Assembly (NCBI GenBank): GCA_964450955.1
Contig: CAYVFI010000001.1
Coordinates: forward strand, 62,001 to 126,000
Source of the DNA: CAYNWT01 sp964450955
GTDB lineage: Bacteria > Planctomycetota > Planctomycetia > Planctomycetales > Planctomycetaceae
Direction of reading: 5' to 3'
DNA: 64,000 bases
In this document: positions 27,409 through 37,231 of the stretch, piece after piece
Layout of the letters: each line of letters starts with the position of its first letter
Numbering within the stretch: position 1 is the first letter of the stretch
The notes under the pieces: generated by a model
Databases searched by the model: none
The model's input: only the letters and a program-made list of their open reading frames with translations
What the model was told of the DNA's origin: nothing
Position numbers and translations under genes: made by a program

Positions 27409-28563
27409 ATGCGAAGCATCGTGTTCATCAGTCTTATTCTGCTGGCGGCATCGCCTGTAGTTGGGCAAGACCGCAGTCAGCCAGATGACGCGCGATACAA
27501 CGCGGTTTTGTGGACGCAGAATAGTCCGGAATATGCCGTTGCGGTTCGGCAGACGTACTGGTTGGCCAAGCTTCAGTTGGCCGCGGGTCTGGACCAGAAA
27601 GATCACACGGCCGACGAAGTTCAGGCGAAGGCCGGCGATTTCGAAGAGAAGCCCCCGGCGATAGTTTTGGATGTCGATGAGACGGTTTTGGATAACTCAC
27701 CGTACAACGCGCGGAACATTGAAGACAACGACTCGTTTCGACCCCAGACCTGGACACCGTGGGTTGCTGAAGCGGTTGCTCCACCGGTACCAGGCGCGGT
27801 TGAGTTTATTAAGCACGCGCGAGGGAAGGGCGTGGCGGTATTTTTGGTTACGAACCGCAACGACTCGCATCGAGAAGGCACGCTGAAGAACCTGCGGAAG
27901 GTCGGGCTAACGCAGGACGATGTGCCGGACAATCACCTGTTGCTGAGAAACGACGACGATGGTCGCGGAGGCGACAAAGTTTCGCGCCGCGCGATGGTTG
28001 CTCGAGATTACCGCATCGTGCTTTTGATTGGTGACAACATCGCCGACGTGTGCGCTGGAGTCTCAGGAAACAGTGCTGACGTTGCGAAATCGGTTGCGTT
28101 TAACAAGCAGCAGACGTTCGGCGACGGCTGGGTCATGATTCCGAACGCCATGTACGGCGGCTGGGAACGATCGGGCGATGCGATAAAAACCATGCGTGCC
28201 GCCAAGCCGCCTCAGGTTGGAGCCGATGTTCCCGCATCACCGCAGGCGGCAGGAGTTCAAGCGACAGACGTAGGCCCTCCCGTTCAGGCTGCCTCACCTC
28301 AGCAAGTGATGGGTTCAGCCGTTCGTGACCAGATGATGGAATCGCCGACCGCAGCAGGGGCTGCGATTCCAGCGACCCAGTCGGCTGGAACCGTTTTCGG
28401 TGTTCTGTCGGTGCCCGGACCGGTTGCGGGAATGATTTACGCGTCCGGTTGCACTCCGATGTTCAGCCCGACTACGGCTCCGTGTCAGCGCTGCGACTCA
28501 CAACCGGTGCAGAACTATCCCTATCGCCGCCGGACGCGACGGCGGTTCAATTTACGTAGATGA
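27409..28563 (+). CDS. Class C (e(P4)-like) HAD acid phosphatase, exported
   Basis: A 384-residue protein from ATG 27409; an upstream GTG at 27340 gives no signal peptide. The N-terminus ends in SPVVGQ, a signal peptide cleavage region. The HAD core follows: YWLAKLQLAAGLD, then the nucleophile motif VLDVDETVLDNSPYNA with both aspartates, VFLVTNRND (motif II), and LLIGDNIADVC (motif IV). This is the acid phosphatase/5'-nucleotidase e(P4) family, which scavenges phosphate or nucleotides outside the cytoplasm. About 130 extra residues, rich in proline, alanine and valine, follow the catalytic domain and end in a basic RRRTRRRFNLRR tail. The 3' end overlaps the convergent DUF1553 gene by 17 bases. 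Confidence 0.85.
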   Translation: MRSIVFISLILLAASPVVGQDRSQPDDARYNAVLWTQNSPEYAVAVRQTYWLAKLQLAAGLDQKDHTADEVQAKAGDFEEKPPAIVLDVDETVLDNSPYNARNIEDNDSFRPQTWTPWVAEAVAPPVPGAVEFIKHARGKGVAVFLVTNRNDSHREGTLKNLRKVGLTQDDVPDNHLLLRNDDDGRGGDKVSRRAMVARDYRIVLLIGDNIADVCAGVSGNSADVAKSVAFNKQQTFGDGWVMIPNAMYGGWERSGDAIKTMRAAKPPQVGADVPASPQAAGVQATDVGPPVQAASPQQVMGSAVRDQMMESPTAAGAAIPATQSAGTVFGVLSVPGPVAGMIYASGCTPMFSPTTAPCQRCDSQPVQNYPYRRRTRRRFNLRR

Positions 28564-31500
28564 ACTCTTTGGTGTTGATGAGAACGTGGCACAGGTCTTT
28601 CCATGCTTCCACGTCCTGCAGCCAACGATCGCCGGCCAGCGACTTCACGAAATCAGTTGCCAGTTGGCGTTCGCGCACATCAGGGGTGCGGCCAAACGCA
28701 GATTCGTACATGGCGACGATTCGTGATTGCGGGGCCGCGTGTTTGTCCATCAATCGCTTCGCCCACACTTCGGCTTGTTGAGCGACAAACGGGTCGTTTA
28801 ACAAAATCAACGCCTGCGCGGGGACGTTGGAGTTACTTCTGCGGCCAATTGTGTTGGATGGAATGGGCGAATCAAACGCCAGCATAAACGGTGACAGGAA
28901 GTTGCGGTTAATCTTGATGTAGATGCTGCGGCGTCCGTCTCCATCCAGCGGACCGCTTTTTCGTGGTCGGCCTCGGCCCTGCATGAAGCCGGTCAGATGA
29001 ACCGGAACTGCCGGACCAAACTGTTTTGTGTTTAGACGACCGGAAATTGTTAGCAATGCGTCTCGAATTGCTTCGCCCTGCAGCCGTTTGATGGATGCTC
29101 GATGTAGCAATAAATTTTGAGGGTCAGCTTTGGAACCCGCCGGGTTGCGACTGGCCATCTGGTAGGATTGCGTGGTAACCAGTCGCTTAATAAACCGCTT
29201 AATTGACCAGCCATCGCTATCGCTAAACGCGGTTGCCAGGTGATCCAGAAGTTCGGGGTGAGTCGGCTTTTGGCCCAGCACGCCGAAGTTGTCCGTCGAG
29301 GCCACAATGCCGCGACCGAAAATGTGGTGCCAAATTCGGTTCGCCATCACTCGGGCCGGGTAGGGATTTGTGCCGCCAAACATCTGTTTGGCAATCTGAA
29401 GGCGGCCGCTTCCAAACTGTTTTGTAATTTCGGGTGAATCAAATGCCTCCAGCAATCGTCGGGGAACCACATCGCCCAGGTTGGTGTGGCTGCCGCGGAT
29501 AAACAGTCGTTCGTCCTCGCCAGGTCCGTCACTAATTGCGATGACCTTACGAGGTCCGTTGATTCGGTTGTCCAGTTGAGTCAGTTGGGCCCTCGCGGCG
29601 GCAAGCTGCTGGCTGGCAGACCCGGCGGATACCAGGCCGTGGTCCAACATCGCATTTAGCAATTCGGTCGCAGCAACGGAATCGCCATTCACACCCTGCT
29701 TCGCAATCGCCAGCGTGGCCTCAACAAGTTCGTTCAGCGAGCCCGGATTGGTTTTCAGGATTTCGGTTGACGCTTTGGCAGGAGCAGGTTGGGGGACTCC
29801 CCGGTTGGCAAACAGGATCTCCTTCACGGCGATCCGACCGTTCCCGGTATCGGTAATTTCAAGATGACATCGCCGACCCTTGTGGTTGCGAATATCGCGT
29901 GCGTGTCTCAGCCACTTCGCTTTTCCATCAGTGGTCTTCACATCGACCCTGGCTCCGTTAAACAGCAAGGCGTTGAACGCGTCCATTCGGAAGCCTTCAA
30001 TAACAAGCCGCAGCCGCGCGTCGTTGGCGATGGTGGAGTACAGGATTGTGTCGTGTTGAAGTTCGAAAACCGGCGACCGCAGCACACCCTGGAATTTAGA
30101 CGAGTTTGTATGACTGTTGGCGTAACCCGGCGAGAACCGTTTGACAGCAGCGCTGCTCCAGTCCCATTCCGTGCCGTTGGTCACAGGATTCGACGCGAAC
30201 GCTTCGCCGACATAAGACCAATTCGCAGGTAGACCGTGTTCAAACGACGCAAACGGAACCATGTTCTTGCGGGAATCATTGGCTGCTTTTTGGGCGTCGG
30301 TGATACGTTTTTTTGACTTGCCAAGTTCTGTGGCAAACGCGCCGTCGGAAACGGTTGCCGTTGTGGCCAGTAGAAACAATGGATTGTCAACTTGACGCAG
30401 TGCCTGGTTCTTGTTGGCTTCTGCCCAGGTGCGAATCGCATCTTCTGTGAGCTCTGACAGGGATTCTGTCATCGCACTGGCCAGCGCCTTTTCCGCGTTG
30501 CCTCGAATCTGTTCCATCCCTTTTCTTGCGTCGGCTATGCGGTTGCCAGGATCCAGCATGCCAACCTGACGGATAGAACTCTGCAGCAGCCCCGAGAGTG
30601 CGTAATAATCTTTGGCTGTAATGGCATCGAACTTATGGTCATGACACCGAGCGCAGGCGACGGTGAGGCCGAGGAATGTTTTCGAGAAGACGTCAATCTG
30701 GTTGTCAATTGTCGTTGCTTCTTCCGCTCGCACGTCCACCGGCGCATGCTTGCCTTCGCCGAGGTACCAGAAGCCGGTTCCGATGAGTGATTCGTTGAAC
30801 CCTTCTTGTGGATGACGCCGCGGCGGCTGCATCAGGTCGCCGGCGATGTGTTCGGTCGCAAATTGGTCGTAGGGGACATCCGCGTTTAGCGCGCGGATGA
30901 CATAATCGCGGTATTCATGAGCATGGTGTAGTGGGTAGTCGAATTCGTGCCCCAGACTTTCCGCGTAACGTGTGAGATCAAGCCAGTGGCGTCCCCAGCG
31001 TTCGCCAAAATGAGGTGACGCCAGCAGTTCGTCCACAAGTTCAGCGATTGCGTCCTGATCGTCTTTCGGGTTCTGCGTAAACGCGCGGACCTGTGCTGGC
31101 GTTGGTGGCAGTCCAATGATGTCAAAGTACAAACGTCTCGCCAGCGTCCGGCGGTCAGCGCGTTTGGCGGGGGACAGACCCGCGCTTTCAAGCCGGGCCA
31201 GAACAAACCGATCGATATCGCTGGTGGGCCAGTCAGACTGTTTGACGTCGGGAACCGCATGTTCGCGGATTGGAGCCCATGACCAGTGATCGGCCATGCG
31301 TTGCTTTAGCGGGAATGGTTCTGGCCTGACACTCGCGGCTGTCGACTTACCCGGCAGCGGCGCGCCCATGGTGACCCACTTTTCGAGGATCGCAATTTCG
31401 CCGGCCGGCAGCTTGCTGCGCGGTGGCATTTCGAAGCCTTCGTATCGGACGGCTTCTATCAGCAGGCTCTCGTCTGGTTTCTTCGGGACCACCGCAGGGC

Positions 31501-31729
31501 CTGATTCACCACCCTGCAGAATCGCGTCGAACGAATCCAGAAGCAGCCCGCCTTTGACTTCCTTGCTGCCGCTGGCATGACACTCAAAACATCGCGCTTC
31601 CAGCAACGGTCGCACTTTGGATTCAACAAACCTAAGTGTCTCAGCATCAGGCTCCTGCGCACGCAACGCGGGTGTCAGGTTAAAAGTCAGTAAAGCGAAA
31701 ATCGCGATGAAGCGGGAGAGGTTTGGCAT
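28547..31729 (-). CDS. Secreted planctomycete cytochrome-c protein, DUF1549/DUF1553
   Basis: A 1060-residue exported protein from the ATG at 31729; a longer start at 31768 adds a basic segment before the signal peptide. After the signal (about 1-25) comes the PSCyt1 heme-binding module with CFECHASGSKEVKGG, then DUF1549 (about 155-365) with RWGRHWLDLTRYAES and a second heme-type motif CARCHDHKFDAI. A laminin-G-like insertion follows (about 480-680), and DUF1553 occupies about 760-1020 (NRIWHHIFGRGIVASTDNFG). Such proteins are a planctomycete hallmark, often paired with DUF1501 proteins or sulfatases and thought to act on polysaccharides or in extracytoplasmic electron transfer. The substrate is unknown. 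Confidence 0.9.
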   Translation of the reverse strand: MPNLSRFIAIFALLTFNLTPALRAQEPDAETLRFVESKVRPLLEARCFECHASGSKEVKGGLLLDSFDAILQGGESGPAVVPKKPDESLLIEAVRYEGFEMPPRSKLPAGEIAILEKWVTMGAPLPGKSTAASVRPEPFPLKQRMADHWSWAPIREHAVPDVKQSDWPTSDIDRFVLARLESAGLSPAKRADRRTLARRLYFDIIGLPPTPAQVRAFTQNPKDDQDAIAELVDELLASPHFGERWGRHWLDLTRYAESLGHEFDYPLHHAHEYRDYVIRALNADVPYDQFATEHIAGDLMQPPRRHPQEGFNESLIGTGFWYLGEGKHAPVDVRAEEATTIDNQIDVFSKTFLGLTVACARCHDHKFDAITAKDYYALSGLLQSSIRQVGMLDPGNRIADARKGMEQIRGNAEKALASAMTESLSELTEDAIRTWAEANKNQALRQVDNPLFLLATTATVSDGAFATELGKSKKRITDAQKAANDSRKNMVPFASFEHGLPANWSYVGEAFASNPVTNGTEWDWSSAAVKRFSPGYANSHTNSSKFQGVLRSPVFELQHDTILYSTIANDARLRLVIEGFRMDAFNALLFNGARVDVKTTDGKAKWLRHARDIRNHKGRRCHLEITDTGNGRIAVKEILFANRGVPQPAPAKASTEILKTNPGSLNELVEATLAIAKQGVNGDSVAATELLNAMLDHGLVSAGSASQQLAAARAQLTQLDNRINGPRKVIAISDGPGEDERLFIRGSHTNLGDVVPRRLLEAFDSPEITKQFGSGRLQIAKQMFGGTNPYPARVMANRIWHHIFGRGIVASTDNFGVLGQKPTHPELLDHLATAFSDSDGWSIKRFIKRLVTTQSYQMASRNPAGSKADPQNLLLHRASIKRLQGEAIRDALLTISGRLNTKQFGPAVPVHLTGFMQGRGRPRKSGPLDGDGRRSIYIKINRNFLSPFMLAFDSPIPSNTIGRRSNSNVPAQALILLNDPFVAQQAEVWAKRLMDKHAAPQSRIVAMYESAFGRTPDVRERQLATDFVKSLAGDRWLQDVEAWKDLCHVLINTKEFIYVN

Positions 31730-31804
31730 GGGTCGATGCAATGAACTTCGACGGAGGGATGAACGCATTCAATATACCGCGAGCCCACTGCTTAGCGGAA
31801 CCGG

Positions 31805-34800
31805 CTACTTGATCTTGTCGAACAGTTTGTTGAGCCCGCGGTCCAGATTGTCCTTCAGCAGGTTGTTTGCGGCTCCGGTTGCCGCATCGCGACCCAAAGT
31901 TCGCAAGATGGCCGGATCCACCCGAGGCCGCTTGAATGTTCCGGTGACCGGAATCTTTAACGGCCGTCCGCTTAACGACCTTGCAATCCGGCTATTACCG
32001 AGCCACTTATCCGGAAGCGTCAATTCGGCCACCAGATTCAGCGTCTGGTCCAGGCCAACAGACCCGGATGTCCGAATCGGAACCCCGTCTATCTTCAGCA
32101 GGAAATTTTGGTGGTGCACGCGTTGCTGCACCATGCGGAACTGGACGTCTTGTTCTGGAATCCTGGCCTGCAAATCTTTCCCACCGCGGGCGTTCTTGCC
32201 AATCATTGAGCGAACCTGGTCAATCACGCCGACCAGTTGTTCGACCACCGGGCCGGGGTCGGCCTGAGCGGAATGAATCTGTACCGAACCGGCAATGTCT
32301 CCGTTCATCGGGTCATCAAGCGGAACCTTTGCTCCGGTAACGCTTGTAGAGAACCGTCCCTGCACGCGAGCGCTGTCGGCCAGTAGTGGTGCCACAAACT
32401 TCATCCATTCGGCGGTCACTTCTTCAGTCAGTTGGACGTTTTGAATTGCAGTGCCCTTCGCGACATACAGCGTCATCTCTTCGCGCAGGTCGATTGTTGG
32501 GAGCAGTGTTGCGGTTCCGCCATTGAGTTCGAACTGAATCGGTTCGGTGCGAACGATACCCCCGGTTATGTTCGCGTTGATGACTCCCGAGCCACACTTA
32601 AGCCCATACACCGTGGCGGAGTTCCAATTGACCTTGCCAGAACCGTTCAATTGTTTGAGATCGCCACTCACCGGTCCGCTAATTCGAAACGGGTGGCTGC
32701 CACGGCCCACCAGCTTCACGTGATCGCCGAAGCTGGAACGCAGCATCGCGTTTAGGTGTTCGAAATCGTAAGCGACGTTGCCGTTGATGTTGGTATTCAA
32801 AACCGTGGTCACGTCTTCGACACTACCGCCAACCTGCAAAGAGATCGCGCCGGAATCCACGCGAGCTTTTTCAACCTGCAAAGTGTCGTTTGCCTGGTCG
32901 TATCGCAATGTACAACTAAGAGTCGCCGGAGTCGCAATCGGCCGCGTGGCCGCGTTTGGATTACTGGCGACTCGATCCGGTCCGGTGTCCAGCATGCTTA
33001 GCAAGTTGCTGTTTTGAAGAGAGGCGTCAACTTTGGCGGTAATGGCATCACCGTTTGTGGCGACCACAATATCGCTGCGAAACTGGCCGGTTGTCGGTTC
33101 CGTTGCCGTGGTCGATGAGACCTGCCATCGACTAATTTTCGCCAGATCACCTGCCACTGCCAGGCGAGCCGTGGCTTGTAACTGATTGGCGAACGCAACG
33201 TGCACATCTTTGCCAGCTGCCTGCAAAGTGGTTCCCGTAAGTTCGAACGTGGGGAACGTCGCGGTCGATTTGTCCAGGTCAACGCGGCCCACTGTGTTTA
33301 CGGTCAGTTTTGGTTCGACAACAATCAAGTCCGTGGAAAGCGGAAGTCGCAGATTACTGGCTGTCAGTCTGGCCTGAGGAACCGTAATGCGTTGCAGCGA
33401 TGCGGTTGCGGTTCCCTGTAAATCAATCGCTCCGCTGGCGCTTTCAATCGGGGTTCCAATGACGGGTTGTAGCCGAGGCAACCAGGTTTGCAGGTTTCCT
33501 TCGACTCGAAATGCCAGCGGTAATTCCAGGCCGTCGCTACCGGTCGCAGCCACAGGTTCAAGTAACTGAGCACTAAGACGATCAGAACCGCTGGTCAGCG
33601 TTGCGGTAAACGCGTCCATTTTTGTGACCTGCTGTTGAACCAGCTGCCCGGTGGCTTTCGCGTCAATGCTGAGCCTGGCTTCTTGCCAAATTGGAGCATT
33701 CGCTGAGGCTTGAGCCGCAAAGTTTTTGGCCGTCAGTTTCGCGTCTGCGACGAACCGTCCACCTGCGTCGCGGGTAAAGTCGGCGACGCCGGCAACTTTT
33801 CCGGCCATCTGCCACGCACCGAGGTCGACAAACTGATCCAGTCGGTTCTTCAACTGATTCAAGTCGCAGGCACCATCCAGGTGGACCTGATCCAGAGTTC
33901 CCTTGCCGCTGACAGTCAGGAAGTCGGAAGTCGCCGACACATTTTCGATGGCGTAGGTGTCCAGATGATTGCGAAGCCGGAGCCCCAGCGTGAGTGGGTC
34001 ATCCCATTCGATCCGCTGCCCGTTGCGTTCGCCGCGAAGCGTACCGGTCTTCACGTGACCGTTCCAAAACCAGCCACGGTCATCTCGCTGGCTGTTGAGT
34101 GCAATGGTGGCGATTCCTTCGGTCATCCGCATGCCGTCCTGCAGTTGCAGGGTGTTGGGCAGGCGATTCGCAAGGTCGGCGACATTGACGGTTCCGTCAA
34201 TCGAAAATGGACGGCCGACGCTGGGTACGGGCGTTTCGCCTTCAAGCAACACGGCTCCATTCGCAGTGATGTCTGCGAAGTCCGTTTTCGCTCGAAGTTG
34301 TTCGAACGACCAGGCGGTACCAGTTTGGTCAAGGCTACCGCCAAGCTGAACGCGTTTCAGGTTTAGTCGATCGGTGCCAAGGTATTCGGCTGAGGTCAGA
34401 TGGAACTGGTCGGCCGACAGTCCGCCGCGGAATCGATACGCGGGGTTGTCAAAGTCATCCGACCAGTCGAAGGCGAAATCGCACTTCATGTTTCCGTCCA
34501 CGTACGTATCTTTTAGAAACCGCGACACTGCCGGGCCAAAAGACTGCAGCGAGATGTCAGTGCCTCTCACGCGAGCGATTCCGCGGATGGGGTGTTCCGG
34601 TGTGGCAGGTTCCCACGTCAGATTACACTGCAGCTCGCCGCCATGATCGGTTGATTCATCCGGGTGAGCCAGAAGTTCAATTGCGATGTCGGGGTACGCG
34701 TTACCAAGATTGGTACTGTTGACGTAGCCCTGCACGTTGGTGAACTGACTAGTACGACTTGTTGCCTTGTTAAACAATACAACCGCGCCGTTGCTGATTT

Positions 34801-35254
34801 CGATTCGGTATCGATACTTGTCCGGCGTCGAGGGCCCGACAAACATCGGCGCGAGAATGTCTTCCAGGTTTGAACCGCTGTCTGTGGCTTCCACCCGCGC
34901 GCGGACGCCGTCTACTGAGAACAGGCCCAGGTTGGTCGAGTCGGTGGCGAGGTTCCACAGGGTTCGTTGAGATGCAACGATATCAGCTTCCGCCGCAACC
35001 ACACCCGCTTTGTCTCGCACTCGCACGCCGCGCAGGACGACGGGTGAGAGCCAGCCGATCTGCGACGACTCTATTTCGATGTCGGCGTTGATACCCGGAT
35101 TGGCATAGTCGAGTACCATCCGCTTCAGCGGAGTGCGCATCACGATAGCTGGCGCGAACCAACCGATCAGTAGCAGCACGACCAACAGCAACCACCAACG
35201 GCGCTTGCGGCGCGGTTTTGGTTCGGGGTGTTCGAGATTCGATTTTTTAGCCAT
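31805..35254 (-). CDS. AsmA-like/DUF748-type envelope protein
   Basis: A 1149-residue protein with a basic N-terminus (about 1-18), one membrane helix (about 19-37) and a very long beta-rich periplasmic part. The first region, with MVLDYANPGINADIEIESSQ and LSPVVLRGVRVRDKAG, follows the AsmA/TamB pattern, and the final ELTLPDKWLGNSR through RPLKIPVTGTFKRPRVDP is typical of AsmA-like C-terminal domains. AsmA-like proteins act in lipid transport between membranes. The start is decided by a strong GGAGG (35263-35267) eight bases upstream of the ATG. The leader carries the structured element at 35292-35413. Confidence 0.75.
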   Translation of the reverse strand: MAKKSNLEHPEPKPRRKRRWWLLLVVLLLIGWFAPAIVMRTPLKRMVLDYANPGINADIEIESSQIGWLSPVVLRGVRVRDKAGVVAAEADIVASQRTLWNLATDSTNLGLFSVDGVRARVEATDSGSNLEDILAPMFVGPSTPDKYRYRIEISNGAVVLFNKATSRTSQFTNVQGYVNSTNLGNAYPDIAIELLAHPDESTDHGGELQCNLTWEPATPEHPIRGIARVRGTDISLQSFGPAVSRFLKDTYVDGNMKCDFAFDWSDDFDNPAYRFRGGLSADQFHLTSAEYLGTDRLNLKRVQLGGSLDQTGTAWSFEQLRAKTDFADITANGAVLLEGETPVPSVGRPFSIDGTVNVADLANRLPNTLQLQDGMRMTEGIATIALNSQRDDRGWFWNGHVKTGTLRGERNGQRIEWDDPLTLGLRLRNHLDTYAIENVSATSDFLTVSGKGTLDQVHLDGACDLNQLKNRLDQFVDLGAWQMAGKVAGVADFTRDAGGRFVADAKLTAKNFAAQASANAPIWQEARLSIDAKATGQLVQQQVTKMDAFTATLTSGSDRLSAQLLEPVAATGSDGLELPLAFRVEGNLQTWLPRLQPVIGTPIESASGAIDLQGTATASLQRITVPQARLTASNLRLPLSTDLIVVEPKLTVNTVGRVDLDKSTATFPTFELTGTTLQAAGKDVHVAFANQLQATARLAVAGDLAKISRWQVSSTTATEPTTGQFRSDIVVATNGDAITAKVDASLQNSNLLSMLDTGPDRVASNPNAATRPIATPATLSCTLRYDQANDTLQVEKARVDSGAISLQVGGSVEDVTTVLNTNINGNVAYDFEHLNAMLRSSFGDHVKLVGRGSHPFRISGPVSGDLKQLNGSGKVNWNSATVYGLKCGSGVINANITGGIVRTEPIQFELNGGTATLLPTIDLREEMTLYVAKGTAIQNVQLTEEVTAEWMKFVAPLLADSARVQGRFSTSVTGAKVPLDDPMNGDIAGSVQIHSAQADPGPVVEQLVGVIDQVRSMIGKNARGGKDLQARIPEQDVQFRMVQQRVHHQNFLLKIDGVPIRTSGSVGLDQTLNLVAELTLPDKWLGNSRIARSLSGRPLKIPVTGTFKRPRVDPAILRTLGRDAATGAANNLLKDNLDRGLNKLFDKIK

Positions 35255-35291
35255 GCGATGGGCCTCCTTACCGCTTCGCAGAACCTAAGAA

Positions 35292-35413
35292 TTGCGATGC
35301 GAAATCCGTCGGACTGCTGCAGTAAGTCCTCGGTTCCGATCAAGTCACGTCCTGTGACTCTTTGCGGATCAGGCATCGCAAATCGACAAACCCTTCGCGC
35401 GCGAAGGGTTTTT
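35292..35413 (+). ncRNA. Candidate structured RNA with intrinsic terminator
   Basis: A 9-bp helix TTGCGATGC (35292-35300) / GCATCGCAA (35373-35381), a 3x3 internal loop and a second helix ATCCG (35304-35308) / CGGAT (35365-35369) enclose two hairpins: GGACT (35311-35315) / AGTCC (35325-35329), and AGTCAC (35343-35348) / GTGACT (35354-35359) with loop GTCCT. A perfect 24-bp palindrome (35388-35411) running into five T follows, so the plus-strand transcript looks like a free RNA of about 120 bases or a leader with attenuator. On the minus strand the same fold would lie in the leader of the AsmA-like gene. No known family is recognised. Confidence 0.45.
35388..35413 (+). terminator. Intrinsic terminator, perfect palindrome
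   Basis: The palindrome is self-complementary over all 24 bases, centred between 35399 and 35400, with core CTTCGCGCGCGAAG and arms AAACCC / GGGTTT. The T-run at 35409-35413 is on the plus strand only, then five G. No plus-strand protein gene precedes it, which is why the RNA candidate above is proposed. Confidence 0.6.
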
Positions 35414-35649
35414 GGGGGTTACTTCTCCCCCCAACTTCGTGCGCCGTGGATTCGTCGAGTTCCTTCCAACAGCACCAGTCGGTGCGGACGGAATTCGCCG
35501 GGAGGGTAGCTTCTTAGCTTATTTGCGGATAGCTCGAAACCATTGTCTGAGGGGTGAGAAATGCCGATGAGAACCCTGTAAATCATTGCGTTTTAATCGC
35601 TGCCTGCCTGTTGGTCGGCCAATCAACAGAGCTGCTGTGGAGTTTCCCG
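35414..35649. other. Leader region of the TPR gene
   Basis: After the terminator come a GGGGG/CCCCC hairpin (TTGGGGG at 35412-35418 with CCCCCAA at 35428-35434) and a small GCACC-AGTC-GGTGC hairpin near 35474-35487. No open frame here is convincing. The promoter for the TPR gene should lie in this stretch. Confidence 0.35.
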
Positions 35650-36804
35650 ATGCGTTATCTAGTCGCTGTTCTCTTTGTGTCACTGGCGTTTCCTGCATCG
35701 GCTGTGCAGGCCCAGGGCAGGTCTGACGACAAGACTGATGTCGCTCCCAAGCCAATCGAAAACAAAGGCAACTCAGAAACAGAGAAGCTAAAAGGTCGGC
35801 GGGTGATGGTCATCGAAGAAGGCGCGGAGATTAAGACGCGCGAATTGGGTGTGGTTTGGAAGGCGTACATCGGAGAGGTTCTTACCGTCACATTGGTCAA
35901 CGACAACTGGCTGTGGATCTTTGAACGTCAGGGCTGGCTGAACGCGAAACAAGTTGTTCCGCATGAGACCGCCGTCTACGAAATTAACGCGATGATCAAA
36001 AAGTCAAAGCGAGCCGAAAACTACGGCCTCCGCGGCATCGCCCACATGAATCTGGGGGACTACGAAGCGGCAATCAAAGATTTCAACGTGGTAATTCGTC
36101 GAAATCCAAACGATCCTGACGCGTATCTAAACCGAGGCAACGCGTATCGATTTCAGGGTGAGAACAAGAAGGCCATCGACGACTACTCGAAAGCGATTAA
36201 CCTGGACAACAAACACTTCCTCGCCATGAACAACCGCGCGATGGTTCAGACGACGCTTAAAGAATACGACCTGGCTCTGGCCGATCTCAACGCGGCTGTC
36301 GCGTTGAACGAAAACTACCCGGAAGCACACAATAACCGCGGAATTTTGTTTTCAGAACAACGGAAGTACAAGGACGCGGTAACAGAGTTCACTCAGGCGA
36401 TCTCGCTGTATCCACGATACGCTGACGCCTACGTCAACCGGGCTGCCGCTTCAATTAAGCTGGAGAAGTATGAAGACGCACGACGGGATTTCTCACAGGC
36501 TGTTTTGTTGGCTCCCAGTGACGATGAAACTCTAAACGACTTTGCGTGGTTCCTGGCGACCTGCAAGGACAAGGAATTCCGCAACGGCGAAAAGGCGTTG
36601 GAAATGGCAGAGACAGCTTTGGACCTGAAGCCGCGTTCATGGAACGCCATGGATACCCGCGGTGCCGCATACGCCGAGACCGGCAAGTTCGCTCAGGCAG
36701 AACGCTGGGTCGAAAAAGCCCTGCAACTTGCGCCGGAAGACGAACACCGTCGGTTAAAGTCGCACCTGGCAGCCTACAAGCAGCGAAAGCCAATCAGAGA
36801 CTAA
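35650..36804 (+). CDS. Exported TPR-repeat protein
   Basis: A 384-residue protein from ATG 35650, where a signal peptide ending near AVQAQ begins; the frame is open from 35554 without a signal. Residues about 50-115 look like an SH3-like or small beta-barrel segment (GVVWKAYIGEVLTVTLVND, WLWIFERQGWLNA). Then come about seven TPR units, such as YGLRGIAHMNLGDYEAAIKD, AYLNRGNAYRFQGENKKAID and EAHNNRGILFSEQRKYKDAV. A periplasmic scaffold or interaction function is implied; no enzymatic domain is seen. It overlaps by four bases the convergent small protein at 36801. Confidence 0.78.
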   Translation: MRYLVAVLFVSLAFPASAVQAQGRSDDKTDVAPKPIENKGNSETEKLKGRRVMVIEEGAEIKTRELGVVWKAYIGEVLTVTLVNDNWLWIFERQGWLNAKQVVPHETAVYEINAMIKKSKRAENYGLRGIAHMNLGDYEAAIKDFNVVIRRNPNDPDAYLNRGNAYRFQGENKKAIDDYSKAINLDNKHFLAMNNRAMVQTTLKEYDLALADLNAAVALNENYPEAHNNRGILFSEQRKYKDAVTEFTQAISLYPRYADAYVNRAAASIKLEKYEDARRDFSQAVLLAPSDDETLNDFAWFLATCKDKEFRNGEKALEMAETALDLKPRSWNAMDTRGAAYAETGKFAQAERWVEKALQLAPEDEHRRLKSHLAAYKQRKPIRD

Positions 36805-37103
36805 CGGTTGTTAGCCGGAGTGGTGTTGCAAGCTCGCTTTGGTGACGACACGTTGCGTATGCTGAAACCAAAAGCGACGATGCTGGCGATCGACAGGACC
36901 TGCAGCGCGCCGCAAACGAGCTTCAGGCCAAATTCGGCACTCGGCTTCACCGACATCACGGACAGCATAAACGTCGCGGCCAGTGAGAGACCCCCGATAG
37001 CTATCGCAATCCTGGAGACCAACGGAAGCGGTAGCTTCTCCCGCTGGGGTTCTTCTGAAACGGTCGCTGGCGGGGCGTGGGGATTGTCTTCATTCGATTT
37101 CAT
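36801..37103 (-). CDS. Small two-helix membrane protein
   Basis: A 100-residue hypothetical protein; start taken at ATG 37103 because upstream residues add nothing recognisable, though ATG 37139 is possible. The N-terminal 35 residues are hydrophilic and proline-rich. Two membrane helices follow (about 40-62 and 68-92). Similar two-helix proteins are frequent in planctomycetes without assigned function. It overlaps the TPR gene at its 3' end. Confidence 0.5.
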   Translation of the reverse strand: MKSNEDNPHAPPATVSEEPQREKLPLPLVSRIAIAIGGLSLAATFMLSVMSVKPSAEFGLKLVCGALQVLSIASIVAFGFSIRNVSSPKRACNTTPANNR

Positions 37104-37231
37104 CCTCACATCGTAGCCACGCCGCCAGGAACCAGCCATCGGTTGTGCTGGCCGGTTCTTTTAGATTCCTGAACCGGAATCCACGGCAGGGCTGCTCCCG
37201 ATTGGTCTTTGCAGTCGCTATCCTTCACCGC

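Noticed and set aside
35292..35381. tRNA or tRNA-Sec in the folded element
   Set aside because: No acceptor/T-arm consensus and no anticodon loop; the fold is a three-way junction with different proportions.
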